Source of the DNA: Eretmocerus hayati
Taxonomy: Eukaryota > Arthropoda > Insecta > Hymenoptera > Aphelinidae
Length of the DNA stretch: 64,000 bases
Reading direction: 5' to 3'
Assembly: GCA_029851415.1 (NCBI GenBank)
Contig: CM056743.1
Span: forward strand, 96,198,501-96,262,500
In this document: positions 48,156 through 61,062 of the stretch, piece by piece
How the letters are laid out: each line of letters opens with the position of its first letter
How positions within the stretch are numbered: the stretch's first letter is position 1
Notes under the pieces: model-generated
The model's database searches: none
The model's input: only the letters and a program-made list of their open reading frames with translations
What the model was told of the DNA's origin: nothing
Position numbers and translations under genes: made by a program

Positions 48156-50426
48156 AGTCCGGTCTCCGGCCGACCTTTTGTTGGTCTGTTGGCCTCCAGC
48201 GAGGTGACAATTTGGCTGGATAAGAGCCAAAATTACAAGAAATTACCGCCAAAGGTGGACACTCTACGTGTGGTACAAGCTGAGATATGGATTTTTTAAA
48301 TAATTAATTTGTAAGCGTTATATGTCCGTTATCCTCCAGTGGCCACCCTATGCTCATTTGGAAGCTCACGAAACGTATATTGAAATGGAAAGAAGGTGGA
48401 CAGTCCTAGTGTGGTCGGAATTGGGGTATAGAGGGCCTAAAGGTCAAATTTTCGGGTCAAAATGGCGAAAATGACGATTTTTCGCGTATAACTCAGAAAC
48501 GATGCACCTAATCGAAATTTATTTCAGTACTTTTTTGTTCATCTTGTTAAGATCTTGAAATTTTTATTCGCGTAATTTTTCTCAGAAATGCGTCATTTCT
48601 GAGATAATGGCGTTGCGAGTTGTGAAAAGTAGACGCTCAGACCTCCTGAAACGTACAACTCAAGAACGGCGCACTTGGTCAAAATTTTACATCAGTACTC
48701 TCTTGTTCGTCTTGTCAAGATCTTGAAATTTTTATTCGAGTAATTTTTCTCAGAAATTCGTCATTCCTGAGATAATGGCGTTGCGACTTGTCAGGATTAG
48801 ACGTTGGGATCTCCGGATACGTACAACTCGAGGTACAACTCAAGAACGACGCACTTGACCAAAATTCAATATCAGTACTCATTAACTATTCATGTATTTT
48901 GAGATCTTTAAATCTGTATACGAATCTTTTTCCTCAAAATCGGATAATTTTTGAGGTATGAACATTATCAGTTGGGGCTAGCAGGCCCCTCGAATGTCCT
49001 TTGCATCATGGATATAGAAGCGTGGAATCGATGTGGCTGGACCGACAACGGAGAGAGCCTGGATATTGTGTGGTTTGATGGTAATCCGTCTCCAGAAAAA
49101 GTAACAGATGTTCTTCATGACGACGATGATCGCAGTCAAGATGAGGTCAGTGGTGATTCTGATGGTGATTTGAGAGACTTCGATATGTATGCTACCGATG
49201 AAAGTGATGAGGAACGATGGTAATTTTGTACGATAGAAATGTTTCACTGTTTCAGTTATGTACGGTACAAATTCGACATATGAATAAATTCAAGTACCCT
49301 CTCAATAGGGACTCATTTTATTTCGAAAAATCAGAGATTTTGAGACTGAAATCTTATAACGTTAACGAAAAAGAACGAACATAGAATAACGTTCTATCGC
49401 ATCAATCTCCATATGTACACAAGAAAGCGTCTGGTACGATTAATACCCGCAACTAATAATGTTCATACCCCAAAAATTATCCGATTTTGAGGAGAATGAT
49501 TCATATACAGATTTAAAGATCTCAAAATACATGAATAGTAAATGAGTACTGATATTGAATTTTGGTCAAGTGCGTCGTTCTTGAGTTGTACGTATCCGGA
49601 GATCCCAACGTCTAATCCTGACAACTCGGAACGCCATTATCTCAGGAATGACGCATTTCTGAGGAAAATTACTCGAATACAAATTTCAAGATCTTGACAA
49701 GACAAACAAAAAAGTACTGACGTAAAATTTCGACCAAGTGCGCCGTTCTTGAGTTGTACGTATCCGGAGATCCCAACGTCTAATCCTGACAACTCGCAAC
49801 GCCATTATCTCAGAAATGACGAATTTCTGAGGAAAATTACTCGAATAGAAATTTCAAGATCTTGACAAGACGAACAAAAGAGTACTGATGTAAAATTTTG
49901 ACCAAGTGCGCCGTTCTTGAGTTGTATGTATCAGGAGGTCTGAGCGTCTACTTTTCACAACTCGCAACGCCATCATCTCAGAAATGACGCATTTCTGAGT
50001 AAATTACCCGAATACAAATTCCAAGATCTTAACAAGATAAACAAAAAAGTAATGATGTAAAATTTCGATTAGGTGCATGGTTTCTGAGTTATACGCGAAA
50101 AATCGTCATTTTCGCCATTTTGACCCGAAAATTTGACCTTTAGGCCCTCAATACCCCAATTCCGACCACACTAGGACTGTCCACCTTCTTTCCATCTCAA
50201 TATACGTTTCGTGAGCTTCCAAATGAGCATAGGGTGGCCACTGGAGGATAACACGGACATATAACGCTTACAAATTAATTATTTAAAAAATCCATATCTC
50301 AGCTTGTACCACACGTAGAGTGTCCACCTTTGGCGGTAATTTCTTGTAATTTTGGCTCTTATCCAGCCAAATTGTCACCTCGCTGGAGGCCAACAGACCA
50401 ACAAAAGGTCGGCCGGAGACCGGACT
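48156..50426. mobile_element. 2.27-kb foldback with tandem repeats in its arms
   Basis: AGTCCGGTCTCCGGCCGACC at the left pairs with its inverse ending at 50426. The arms stay highly similar to about 48960 and 49470. Within each arm the block GATCTTGAAATTTTTATTCG recurs (48551, 48719, diverged at 48903), so the inner arm is built from ~170-180-bp repeats. The ~500-bp loop holds a small acidic ORF. It directly abuts another foldback at 50429. Confidence 0.8.
48951..49223 (+). CDS. Small acidic ORF in the foldback loop, unrecognised
   Basis: The frame opens at 48951; the most likely internal ATG gives a protein beginning MDIEAWNRCGWTD. It continues with SLDIVWFDGNPSP and ends in an Asp/Glu/Ser-rich tail (LHDDDDRSQDEV...ESDEERW). 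The single-ended acidic tail and its position in a transposon loop suggest the C-terminal remnant of a transposon protein. I do not recognise the family. No zinc-finger or DDE motif is visible, and an upstream exon cannot be excluded. Confidence 0.35.
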   Translation: MRYEHYQLGLAGPSNVLCIMDIEAWNRCGWTDNGESLDIVWFDGNPSPEKVTDVLHDDDDRSQDEVSGDSDGDLRDFDMYATDESDEERW

Positions 50427-50428
50427 AT

Positions 50429-50888
50429 ATCCTGTTTTGCCACTCGAATATTATTTCAATCAACATTGAGAAGCCTATTCTGAGAAGTTTGCCCTCCCAA
50501 CCCTTCGTGTCTCTGAGATCGCTGTGATTTTTTATAGCTTCTTTTAAAGCCGAAAAATTATTAAAATACATGATTTCCACGTGAAATTCCACGAGAAACA
50601 CGATGGAATTGTCAGTTTTGACTTCCAAAGGGACCCCGGTGAGACATCAGTGATTTTTTGGAAGAAACGCTAATATCAAGCCGGGATCACTCTGAAACTC
50701 CTAACTGACAGTTCCATCGTGTTTCTCGTAGAATTTCACGTGAAAATGATGTATCATGATGATTTTTCAGCTCTGAAAGGAGCCACGAAGAATCACAGCG
50801 ATCTCAGAGACAAGTGGGTTAGGAGGGCAAAGTTCTCAGCATAGGCTTTTCAATGTTAAGAAGGATATCCGAGCAGCAAAACAGGATA
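50429..50888. mobile_element. 460-bp foldback (MITE-like)
   Basis: TATCCTGTTTTGCC at the left pairs with the inverse ending AAAACAGGATA at 50888. The arms share CTCTGAGATCGCTGTGATT and ACGAGAAACACGATGGAA blocks and meet near 50650. No coding capacity. It is joined directly to the foldback on its left. Confidence 0.75.
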
Positions 50889-51540
50889 CGTGGTACAGGG
50901 CAGGATGGTACTCTATCGATTTTTTATGACACGTGCGTAGTGCTCTTGATATAAATTGAAGAATCGTCGATAAACGTACTTTTTCAGTGTAACTGGCGCG
51001 TTTTTCGGAACCGTTCGGCCTCTGGAGGGAATAACACTGTCCCAAAAAATTTGAAAAAATTCCAGCTGACTCTTCAAACCTGATATAATCATAAGGCATT
51101 TGTCTTAATAGCGACTCAGGTCCGTGGTCAACACAGGGCTTCCATGAAAAGTGTAACTCACTTTTTGGAAAATACTCACTTCCTCCACTGTTTCGTAAAT
51201 CAAAAAAATAACATTCGAGCTAGGATGAATCAGGTGATGGGAAATTGAAGAGTAAGAATAGACGATCAAAATGCTTCTTCATTTGGTAGCGACACATTAT
51301 TCTGGTCGAAGATCTGTGACGTTGAACTTGCGAATTGGTCGCGCCCATCACCTCAAAAAAGGACATAAATCTCTGTTACTCAAACAATGAGCAGATGTCG
51401 CTCCCAAATCCTATTGCCCATACTTTGACGTATGATGAATTACTATGCACTGCAGGTGAGGTGGCTATAACGGTTGTTATTCGAGGGAGGAGCTCGGGAA
51501 ACTTGTTCAGCCCCTGAAAGCTGATTTTTTTGGTCGGTAA
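50889..51540. other. Unassigned DNA
   Basis: No recognisable coding sequence, inverted repeat or tandem repeat. Confidence 0.4.
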
Positions 51541-51559
51541 TGATTCACGTAACAGTCCA

Positions 51560-53215
51560 CACAGCATGGAAATATTTCAAAGAACGATTCAGGGAAATAT
51601 TCCATTGCAATCTCCCGGGAAGCTTGCGGGGATATTGCAGGAGATATTTCAAAATGTTCCGTGGCAATATTTCAGAGAAAGCTTCCCGGAAGCTCCCGGA
51701 AATATTTCAAAGAATCTTACACTCAATCTTTCAGTAACCTTGCACTGAAATATTTCTGAAAGATTCACGAAAGCTTTTTGAAAGATTCCTTGAAACAATT
51801 CACTGAAATATTTCTGAAAGATTATCGAAAGCTTTCTGAAAGATGTAAGTGCAATATTTTGGGGAGAAGTTTTGGAAGAGTTACGAAAGCCTCTTGTGAA
51901 GTTTCACTGCTATGGGGAGAATCTCCTGGAAATGTTCCACCGATATTGAGTATAATATTATATCATGACGAGGCCCCAAAATTTTCTGGAGGGTTTGCTA
52001 GCTTCTACGGAGGGCTACATTTTCAGACCAGTTTCAAATAACATCGTGCTTGCAGTTCTTTTAGGCTGGGAAATCTTCAAAAATTCTATGATGGATTCTC
52101 AAAACTCACCGCGTTCTGATACTCTAGATGGAGCACTTTGTGGCTGTGAGTTATCCTTCCAACTCACGATATGCAACGTACCACTTTGGATTGAGCTGGG
52201 AAAATCAATTTGATTCTGGTTTTCATTAAATCAATAGATTTTGGGAACATTTCAAGGAATTCCTCTATAAGTAACCTCTCTGCCACTCAATTGCACCTAA
52301 TGAAATTGAAAAATTTCTGAATACCTTCTAAAAGGTTCCGAAAATATTTCTAGCAATTATTTCACCGGTAATCTTTCAGAAACGTTGCACTGAAATATTG
52401 TTGGAATATTTACGAAAGCTTTCTGGAAGATTCCAATGCAATATTCTTAGGAAGAGTTTCCACGAAATTTTTGTACGATATTGAGATCAATGAAATATTT
52501 CTTTGCAATCTCCCAGGAATCTTGCAGGGATATTGCAGGTGATATTTCAAAATGTTCCGTGGCATTTTTTCAGAGGAAGCTTTCCGGAAGCTCCCGTGAA
52601 TATGTCAAAGAATCTTACACGCAATCTTTCGGAAACCTTGCACTGAAATTTTTCTAAAAGATTCACGAAAGCTCTCTGGAAGATTTCTTGGAACAATTCA
52701 CTGAAATATTTCTGGAAGATTTACAAGCCTTCGCTGTGATATAGGCTCATTGATTTCCTAACTTGTTCGAATCTCTTTTGAATTTAGGCTAATCACTAGT
52801 CGTCGCATATAAATAAAGCCATCATAATAATAGGTTTGTGGAAGCTCTCTGACTGATTCCGTACATATTTCTTGGGAACATTCCACAGGTACTCTCCCAG
52901 GAATCTTGCACTGAGATATTGTTGATAGATTCTCCCAAGCTCCCTAAAATCTTTCAGGGTAAAACTATGTGACGGGGTACTGCATATTAATACCGAAAAC
53001 CGTTACAACCGAGGTAAGAACATATTATACTGTTAAAGTATTGCGAGGAGTAATTCTTAACGACTTGAATCTGTGGGATATGACACATAAATATTGCGGT
53101 GGAACATTCTGGGAATCTTTCAGTAACATTGCAGTGAAAGATTGTAGGAATCTTCCAGAAACATTGCAGTGAAAGATTGTAGGAATATTTCATTGGAAGA
53201 TTCTATTCCCGATAG
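51560..53215. repeat. Degenerate short-motif repeat region
   Basis: Variants of CACTGAAATATTTCTG, GAAAGATTCACGAAAGCT and TTGCAGGGATATTGCAG recur irregularly. A larger direct repeat of about 240 bp links 51612-51860 with 52507-52730. Open frames such as 51540-51748 reflect the repeated GAAATATTTC word. Origin unknown. Confidence 0.6.
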
Positions 53216-53961
53216 ATGTCGCGTAACACACTTCAGTTCTCAAATTTCGTTCTCAGGAATTATATGGTTTTTGGGAAACTATCTATCAGGAAATTTGGTG
53301 GTAGTATCAAATGATCTGTCATGTGTGATAATATACCCAGGACCAGCTATGCATAATGGTCTGTAAATGATACGTGAAGATTATTTGAAGATGCGTAAAG
53401 GCTTTCTCGCAAGCGTTCACAATAGACGCTGGTTAGTATATAAGACAGGAGGACGGCTTATCGGTTAGGTGTCGCATACATCGAAGAGTCCATAAAACCT
53501 GGATGAATCTTACGTGAAGCTTTGGATTCAACGTCACAATGGAGTTGAAGTACGTCTAATAGTGACGAAAGCGTAATAGACCAATTCCACCTCACTGTTT
53601 TCAGGGGATTAGCATCTCTCAAGAATGGTGGGCACAACTTTTTTTCACATTTTAAAGGTACCAAAACACTATGGAATTGGTTTCAAAAGCGACAAGGAGG
53701 GAAAATTTTTTTTTCTCGGATGGTCCAAAAGTTAAAGGTTAGGTAGATTTCTTCATATACTTCAAACATTTTTACTCATTTTTCAGCTTATCTCAGTCGA
53801 CATTGAAAGTTTAAATAAATTATCCATTAATCAATCACTTGTATTCTTAATGGAAATAATTTGATCGTAAAGTCTCGAACGGGATGCTGTAGGTCATTCA
53901 AAAATCTTCAAGTTTGGTCTCCTGTGAAATTTTTGTGCGACCCTTTCCATCGGAGCCGCGA
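53216..53961. other. Unassigned DNA
   Basis: AT-rich, with short frames only and no motif recognised. Confidence 0.4.
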
Positions 53962-54390
53962 GCGCTGGAAAGAAACTCATTATTGAATCGATCCTTACGG
54001 AGATACCCAGGTATGCACCACTTCCATCTGTTCAGCCTCTATTCCCAATCCAGAATACATTCCAAAAATTATCAGGATGCATGATTCCGATGTAAACTCC
54101 TCTGATCTTTCAGAACATGCTATCAGATTTTGTCTCTGACGTGATCTAGGGAAGTACACTCTCATTTGGTCCTGTTTTTCGAGTAAAAAATTGAACGCTA
54201 TCACAGGTCATGTCTGAGAGGAAATTTGATAGTATATTCTGAAAGACCAGAGAATTTTACCTCGGAAGCACGCATTACGATTATTTTTGGAATGTATTCT
54301 GGATTGGGAATAGAGGCTGAACAGATGAAAGTGGTGCATGCCTCGGTATCTCCGTAAGAATCGATGTAATAATGAGTTTCTTTCCGGCGC
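53962..54390. mobile_element. 430-bp foldback (MITE-like)
   Basis: GCGCTGGAAAGAAACTCATT at 53962 pairs with the inverse ending TTTCCGGCGC at 54390. The arms share TGTTCAGCCTCTATTCCC and CCAGAATACATTCC, and meet near 54170. No protein. Similar minus-strand frames on both sides are mirror by-products. Confidence 0.8.
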
Positions 54391-54599
54391 ACTATGCCTC
54401 CAGGGAGTCAACTCTGGCAGGAAATCGCTTCACTCGAATTCATGAGCTATTGAGATGAAACAAATTGGGTTTTCTTCGTAATCGTCTCAGCTACAAGGTG
54501 TGCCTACCTGTTTTTTCCTTAAATGCGATGGGCTGGGTGTGGGGGCAGTTGAATGAAGAAAACTGAATAAACACGAAATAGCCCAAAAAATAAACTTAC

Positions 54600-57500
54600 G
54601 GCATGTGATACACAGATTCTACTGCCACCTGGAAAAGTCTCCCCCTACATTCTGGAAGCGCGTAACTGGCAGTTGGCCGCATTCTCGGGTCTGGGAATAG
54701 GTGCTGGGATTCTCTAGGCCGACTTTTGTCGACAATCGAGTATTAAACTATAGGGATTTCAACAAAACAACGACTTTTAGGGGGTTTGCGGTTCTGCTGC
54801 CACCTTGCAGCAACTTGGAGAGTATAGTGTGGTTGATCACAAAAATTTTAAGCCCAATCTCGAGTCTGGGAATTGATGCTGGCAGCTTTGACATCGATTT
54901 TCAGCGAGAGGTGACCATTAAGTCCTGTGGACATCGATATATGACCAATTCTAGGTTCCTCTTTGATATGCTGCCAACTTAACGAAATTTGTGTCATATC
55001 CTGGGTGACTATATCGGCATTTTGAGCCCAACCCCGATTCGAGGAATCGATGCCAGGAGATGCCAGCTCAAGTTTGTCAGAAAAATCACAAGATTTGAGC
55101 TCGATTTTTATTGCAAATGCTCGATTCTAACTGAAAACTCGATATGCTGCCACCTTGGAAACTATTCAATAACGAAGTTCATTAATTCAACAAAATTTTC
55201 GGTCCAAGCAAACATCTGAGAATGTGTGCTGGGATTCTTGGGGCCAATTTTCGTCGACGATGGGGTATTGAACTAGAGGGATTTGAACAGAACGACGATA
55301 TTCAGGTAGTTTACCATCCTACTGCCATCTTGAAACAATTTCTAGTGTATATTGTGGTTGACCAACAGAATTTTGAGCCCATGAACGAGTGTGGGAATTG
55401 ATGCTGACAGCTTCGACATCGATTTTTTGCTAAAACTACCCCTAGAATGCGATTAACATCAGTATATGACCAATTCTAGGTACGATCTCGATATGCTGCC
55501 AGCTCAACAACGACTCTGTCACATCCTGGGTGGCTCGTCCTGTATTTTGACCCCAGCCCCGTATCCAGAAATCGATGCCAAGAGATACAAGGGCCATGTG
55601 ATGCCGAAAATTACACGATTCCGGCCCATATCTAACTGCGAATGTCCGATTCTAACTAGGAATTCGATATGCTGCCAACTTGGAGACAGTTGAATCACAA
55701 AATTGGTTGGTCACACAAAATTTACAGCCCAAGCATGGGTCTGAGAACAAGTGCTGGGATTCTCGAGGCCCATTCTTGGCGAAAATCCAGTGAGAAACCA
55801 TAGAATTTTCAACAAAATCGCGGAATTTAGGTCGTTTTCAGTCCTACTGCCATCTCCGGAAATGTTGGAGTGTATAGCGTGGGTCATGCACAGAATTTTA
55901 AGCCCAATCTCGAGTCTGGGAATTGGTGCCAAATGCTTTGACATCGATTCTCAGCTCCAACTGACCCTCAAGTACTCTGTAAACACCCATATGTGACCAA
56001 TTCTAGGTAGGATTTCGATATGCTGCCAGCTCAACAACGTTTCTGTCACATCCTGGGTTGCTCGTAGTGTATATTGACTCCATCCCCGCATCCAGGAATC
56101 GATGCCAAGAGATACGAGACCCATGTGATGGCGAAAATTACACGATTCCAGCCCATATCTAACTGCGAATGTCCGATTCTAACTAGGAATTCGGTATGCT
56201 GCCAACTTGGAGACAATTGAATCACAAAATTGGTTGGTCACACAAAATTTACAGCCCAAGCATGGGTCTGAGAATAAGTGCTGGGATTCTCAAGGCCCAT
56301 TCTCGTCGAAAGTCCATCGAGAAACCATAGAATTTTCAACAAAATCGCGGAATTTAGGTCGTTTTCAGTCCTACTGCCATCTCCGGAAATGTTGGAGTGT
56401 ATAGCGTGGGTCATGCACAGAATTTTAAGCCCAATCTCGAGTCTGGGAATTGGTGCCAACAGCTTTGACATCGATTCTCAGCTCCAACTGACCCTCAAGT
56501 ACTCTGTAAACACCCATATGTGACCAATTCTAGGTAGGATTTCGATATGCTGCCAGCTCAACAACGTTTCTGTCACATCCTGGGTTGCTCGTAGTGTATA
56601 TTGACTCCATCCCCGCATCCAGGAATCGATGCCAAGAGATACGAGACCCATGTGATGGCGAAAATTACACGATTCCAGCCCATATCTAACTGCGAATGTC
56701 CGATTCTAACTAGGAATTCGGTATGCTACCAACTTGGAGACAATTGAATCACAAAATTGGTTGGTCACACAAAATTTACAGCCCAAGCATGGGTCTGAGA
56801 ATAAGTGCTGGGATTCTCAAGGCCCATTCTCGTCGAAAGTCCATCGAGAAACCATAGAATTTTCAACAAAATCGCGGAATTTAAGTCGTTTTCAGTCCTA
56901 CTGCCATCTCCGGAAATGTTGGAGTGGATAGCGTGGGTCATCCACAAAATTTTAAGCCCAATCTCGAGTCTGGGAATTGGTGCCAACAGCTTTGACATCG
57001 ATTCTCAGCTCCAACTGACCCTCAAGTACTCTGTAAACACCCATATGTGACCAATTCTAGGTAGGATTTCGATATGCTGCCAGCTCAACAACGTTCCTGT
57101 CACATCCTGGGTTGCTCGTACTGTATATTGACTCCATCCCCGCATCCAGGAATCGATGCCAAGAGATACGAGACCCATGTGATGCCGAAAATTACACGAT
57201 TCCAGCCCATATCTAACTGCGAATGTCCGATTCTAACTAGGAATTCGATATGCTGCCAACTTGGAGACAATTGAATCACAAAATTGGTTGGTCACACAAA
57301 ATTTGCAGCCCAAGCATGGGTCTGAGAATTAGTGCTGGGATTCTCGAGGCCCATTCTTGGCGAAAATCCAGTGAGAAACCATAGAATTTTCAACAAAATC
57401 GCGGAATTTAGGTCGTTTTCAGTCCTACTGCCATCTCCGGAAATGTTGGAGTGTATAGCGTGGGTCATGCACAGAATTTTAAGCCCAATCTCGAGTCTGG

Positions 57501-58455
57501 GAATTGGTGCCAACAGCTTTGACATCGATTCTCAGCTCCAACTGACCCTCAAGTACTCTGTAAACACCCATATGTGACCAATTCTAGGTAGGATTTCGAT
57601 ATGCTGCCAGCTCAACAACGTTCCTGTCACATCCTCGGTTGCTCGTACTGTATATTGACTCCATCCCCGCATCCAGGAATCGATGCCAAGAGATACGAGG
57701 CCCATGTGATGCCGAAAATTACACGATTCCAGCCCATATCTAACTGCGAATGTCCGATTCTAACTAGGAATTCGATATGCTGCCAACTTGGAGACAATTG
57801 AATCACAAAATTGGTTGGTCACACAAAATTTACAGCCCAAGCATGGGTCTGAGAATAAGTGCTGGGATTCTCAAGGCCCATTCTTGTCGAAAGTCCATCG
57901 AGAAACCATAGAATTTTCAACAAAATCGCGGAATTTAAGTCGTTTTCAGTCCTACTGCCATCTCCGGAAATGTTGGAGTGGATAGCGTGGGTCATCCACA
58001 AAATTTTAAGCCCAATCTCGAGTCTGGGAATTGGTGCCAACAGCTTTGACATCGATTCTCAGCTCCAACTGACCCTCAAGTACTCTGTAAACACCCATAT
58101 GTGACCAATTCTAGGTACGATTTCGATATGCTGCCAGCTCAACAACGACTCTGTCACATCCTCGGTGGCTCGTACTGTATTTTGACCCCAGCCCCGTATC
58201 CAGAAATCGATGCCAAGAGATACAAGGGCCATGTGATGCCGAAAATTACACGATTCCAGCCCATATCTGACTGCGAATGTCCGATTCTAACTAGGAATTC
58301 GATATGCTGCCAACTTGGAGACAATTGAATCACAAAATTGGTTGGTCACACAAAATTTACAGCCCAAGCATGGGTCTGAGAATAAGTGCTGGGATTCTCG
58401 AGGCCCATTCTTGGCGAAAATCCAGTGAGAAACCATAGAATTCTCAACAAAATCA
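54600..58455 (+). repeat. Left array: ~175-bp monomers, 527-bp trimeric HOR
   Basis: The word CTGCC at the monomer start recurs at 54622, 54797, 54971, 55147 and 55322, steps of 174-176 bp. From about 55700 the array is homogenised into a 527-bp unit: equivalent points lie at 55751, 56278, 56805, 57332 and 57859. Within one unit the three monomers are 176, 175 and 176 bp (57077, 57253, 57428, 57604). Recurrent 77- and 81-codon frames are repeat by-products. Confidence 0.9.
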
Positions 58456-59060
58456 TCCCAGCCCCACGAATCGATGCCAGGAGATTCCAGATCCAATTCA
58501 TGCGAAAATTGACATGAGATCAGTACCAATCAGATCGATAATGGTCAATTCGAAATAAGTATTTGTTACGCCCCCAACTCAAAAACTATGTAGTCATATC
58601 TTTGGTTCGTGAATATAATTACAAGCCAATCCTCAGTTCTGGGGATAAGAGCCGCAAAATACTCGACCCTCTCCTTGCAAAAATGATATAGATCAGTTCA
58701 AAGTCTATTGCAAATGTGCTCTTCCAGATGGGATTTCGTTCTCCTACATACTCAAAAACGGTCGAATCATATTTCCGTATAGCTAAGCCGAATTTTGATT
58801 TCAATTTCGAATCGAAGCATTGGTGCCGAGAAATTCCGGAACCTTTCTTGCTACAAATAGTATCGAATCAGTCGAAATGTAATTGATGGATACCGAATCG
58901 AGATGGGAATCACGTTATGCTGCCAACTCGAACAGCTCATCATGGCATCTCAAAACTAGTGGAGTAAATCCTGAGCCAAATCAAAATTCTCAGAATCGGT
59001 GCCGGAGAATCTCAAGTTCATTTTCCGCGATTATTTACATGAGATCAATTCAGAATCCAT
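58455..59060 (+). repeat. Left inner arm, diverged monomers
   Basis: Inverse of about 60470-61062. Monomer landmarks (ATGCTGCCAACTCG at 58917, ATACTGCAAATTC near 59091) keep the ~173-bp period but are not homogenised into the 527-bp unit. Confidence 0.8.
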
Positions 59061-59511
59061 TCAAAATTCTCATTTCCGATATGATTCGGATATACTGCAA
59101 ATTCAAAGGAACTCATCGAATTTCGGGGTAGATATACAAAATATAAATTCCAACTGCAAATCTGGGAATTGAAGCTGTAAATTTTACGATTGATATATTG
59201 AAGATGGTGGCTTAGCATCAGTTCAAATATACTCGAGGATGATAGATACCCTATTCCGGCTGGAATACGTTTTACACCCACTGAAAAAACTTCTGATTAT
59301 ATCCTGGAACGATCGCGACAAGAAACATTCAATGAAAGGCCATGCAATTGAATAAACTCAGTATCTTCACTATATTTAATTCGTATCTAGTACATCTTAA
59401 TTAACTTCCAGCTATAACCCAAAAAAACAGTTAATAATGATCATTCAAATAAAATAAAAATCGTAGTCATATTGATAATATCTATGCATCAAATACATAG
59501 TTTATAGATAT

Positions 59512-60225
59512 TTATAACTCGTGTAATGAAGCACACAATTGCTGTGTACTCTGACAGTTATGAATAGGAAGAGTTGACGTCTTAATCATTGACACTTTCT
59601 TGACAGACGACTTCCCATAACCTCCTCTGCCCCGCAGCCGTCTTTTACCATGTCCTCTAGTGTAGTACTTGTCTTGAAATCCTGCATGGTTCACTAGAAT
59701 CTCCGCAATTCTGCGGCGGATTGAGTCCATCGCCATGTCGTTAAATTCTTGTGCCTGTCCGGAACATATGATGGAGCTCCACGTCATCACATGGGGGCAA
59801 CAGTTCATTGTTAACAATCTAGACTTGCCCTCACCGCGATACTGCGTTGGGGTATCGCGTGGAGTGAACAGAGTCCACTGGGCGAAGTCTAACTTTTTAC
59901 CACCCCACCAGTGTCGACGGATGAAGCCAGATACTCTGTAAAGATGCATGGGGTTCAGATCCCCATGCATCGAATCAAGGTAAATCATGAGACTCTGCGC
60001 TGGGACTATTACTAGCAAAGTCCAATGCTCGTTGACATTGATGGGTAATAACCATATTTTATAGTGACTAAGGTCGACAGCTTTCACCCACTGTTCGAAT
60101 CCCCCCAATGATCCATCGCCAATAATTTTCTGCACCAAGTGAATATCGAAAGGCAAAATGTTTGCTCCTCTACTTCTCGCATCGCAGCAGATTAACCTCA
60201 AAAAGCTATTTGTAATGTCACTTCA
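59512..60225 (-). pseudogene. Ulp1/C48-type cysteine protease, broken
   Basis: The 229-codon frame (59512-60201) resembles the SUMO-protease (C48) fold as found in transposon-encoded proteins. Visible are FLRLIC at the start, the catalytic His in NEHWTLLV (about residue 59), Asp in YLDSMHG (about 76), Gln in DTPTQ (about 120) and Cys in NCCPH (about 134). The usual D-C-G around the Cys is altered and the Gln-Cys spacing is long, suggesting a local indel. The same frame continues upstream through an in-frame TGA (60223-60225) preceded by PDE. The C-terminus is Arg/Lys/Gly-rich (RGHGKRRLRGRGG). It lies in the loop of the giant foldback and is likely a transposon gene, now defective. Confidence 0.65.
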
Positions 60226-60470
60226 TTCATCAGGTCTCTATTCTTATATTAATTATATGTTGTGCATCATAGTAAACTGATCTCGTTTTGTAAATAACTC
60301 TCAACTGACTGGAATTAATTAAAGTGGAACTAGAATTGAAAGAGAATCCTAGTTGTTGCGTATGCGTAATCTTTTGATCTTCTCTATTTCCCCAGAAAAA
60401 TGATGAATACATTTCCTACATGGAAGCATATCGAATACTAATCTAGAATCGAACATTTTCGATCATATTT
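60226..60470. other. Loop sequence between the protease gene and right inner arm
   Basis: AT-rich, no motif. It could hold an upstream exon or promoter of the protease gene, but nothing specific is visible. Confidence 0.35.
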
Positions 60471-61062
60471 GAACGGATGTCATGTAAGTTCCTGCTGGAA
60501 TGGATTTGGGATCTTCTGCGCCGATTCCGAGAATTTTGATTCGGCTCAGGATTTACTCCACTAATTTTGGGATGCCATGATGAGCTGTTCAAGTTGGCAG
60601 CATAACGTGATTCCCATCTCGATTCGGTATCCATCAATTACATTTCGACTGATTCGATACTATTTGTAGCAAGAAAGGTTCCGGAATTTCTCGGCACCAA
60701 TGCTTCGATTCGAAATTGAAATCAAAATTCGGCTTAGCTATACGGAAATATGATTCAACCGTTTTTGAGTATGTAGGAGAACAAAATCCCATCTGGAAGA
60801 GCACATTTGCAATAGACTTTGAACTGATCTTTATCATTTTTGCAAGAAGAGGGTCGAGTATTTTGCGGCTCTTATCCCCAGAACTGAGGATTGGCTTGTA
60901 ATTATATTCACGAACCAAAGATATGACTACATAGTTTTTGAGTTGGGGGCGTAACAAATACTTATTTCGAATTGACCATTATCGATCTGATTGGTACTGA
61001 TCTCATGTCAATTTTCGCATGAATTGGATCTGGAATCTTCTGGCATCGATTCGTGGGGCTGG
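60470..61062 (-). repeat. Right inner arm, diverged monomers
   Basis: Inverse of 58455-59060 with few differences. It includes the inverse TTGGCAGCATAACGTGATTCC block near 60595. Confidence 0.8.

Noticed and set aside
55711..58104. Recurrent 77- and 81-codon frames in each satellite unit, also at 61416-63791
   Set aside because: They occur once per 527-bp repeat on both strands and are kept only because the repeat is homogenised; no domain or start context.
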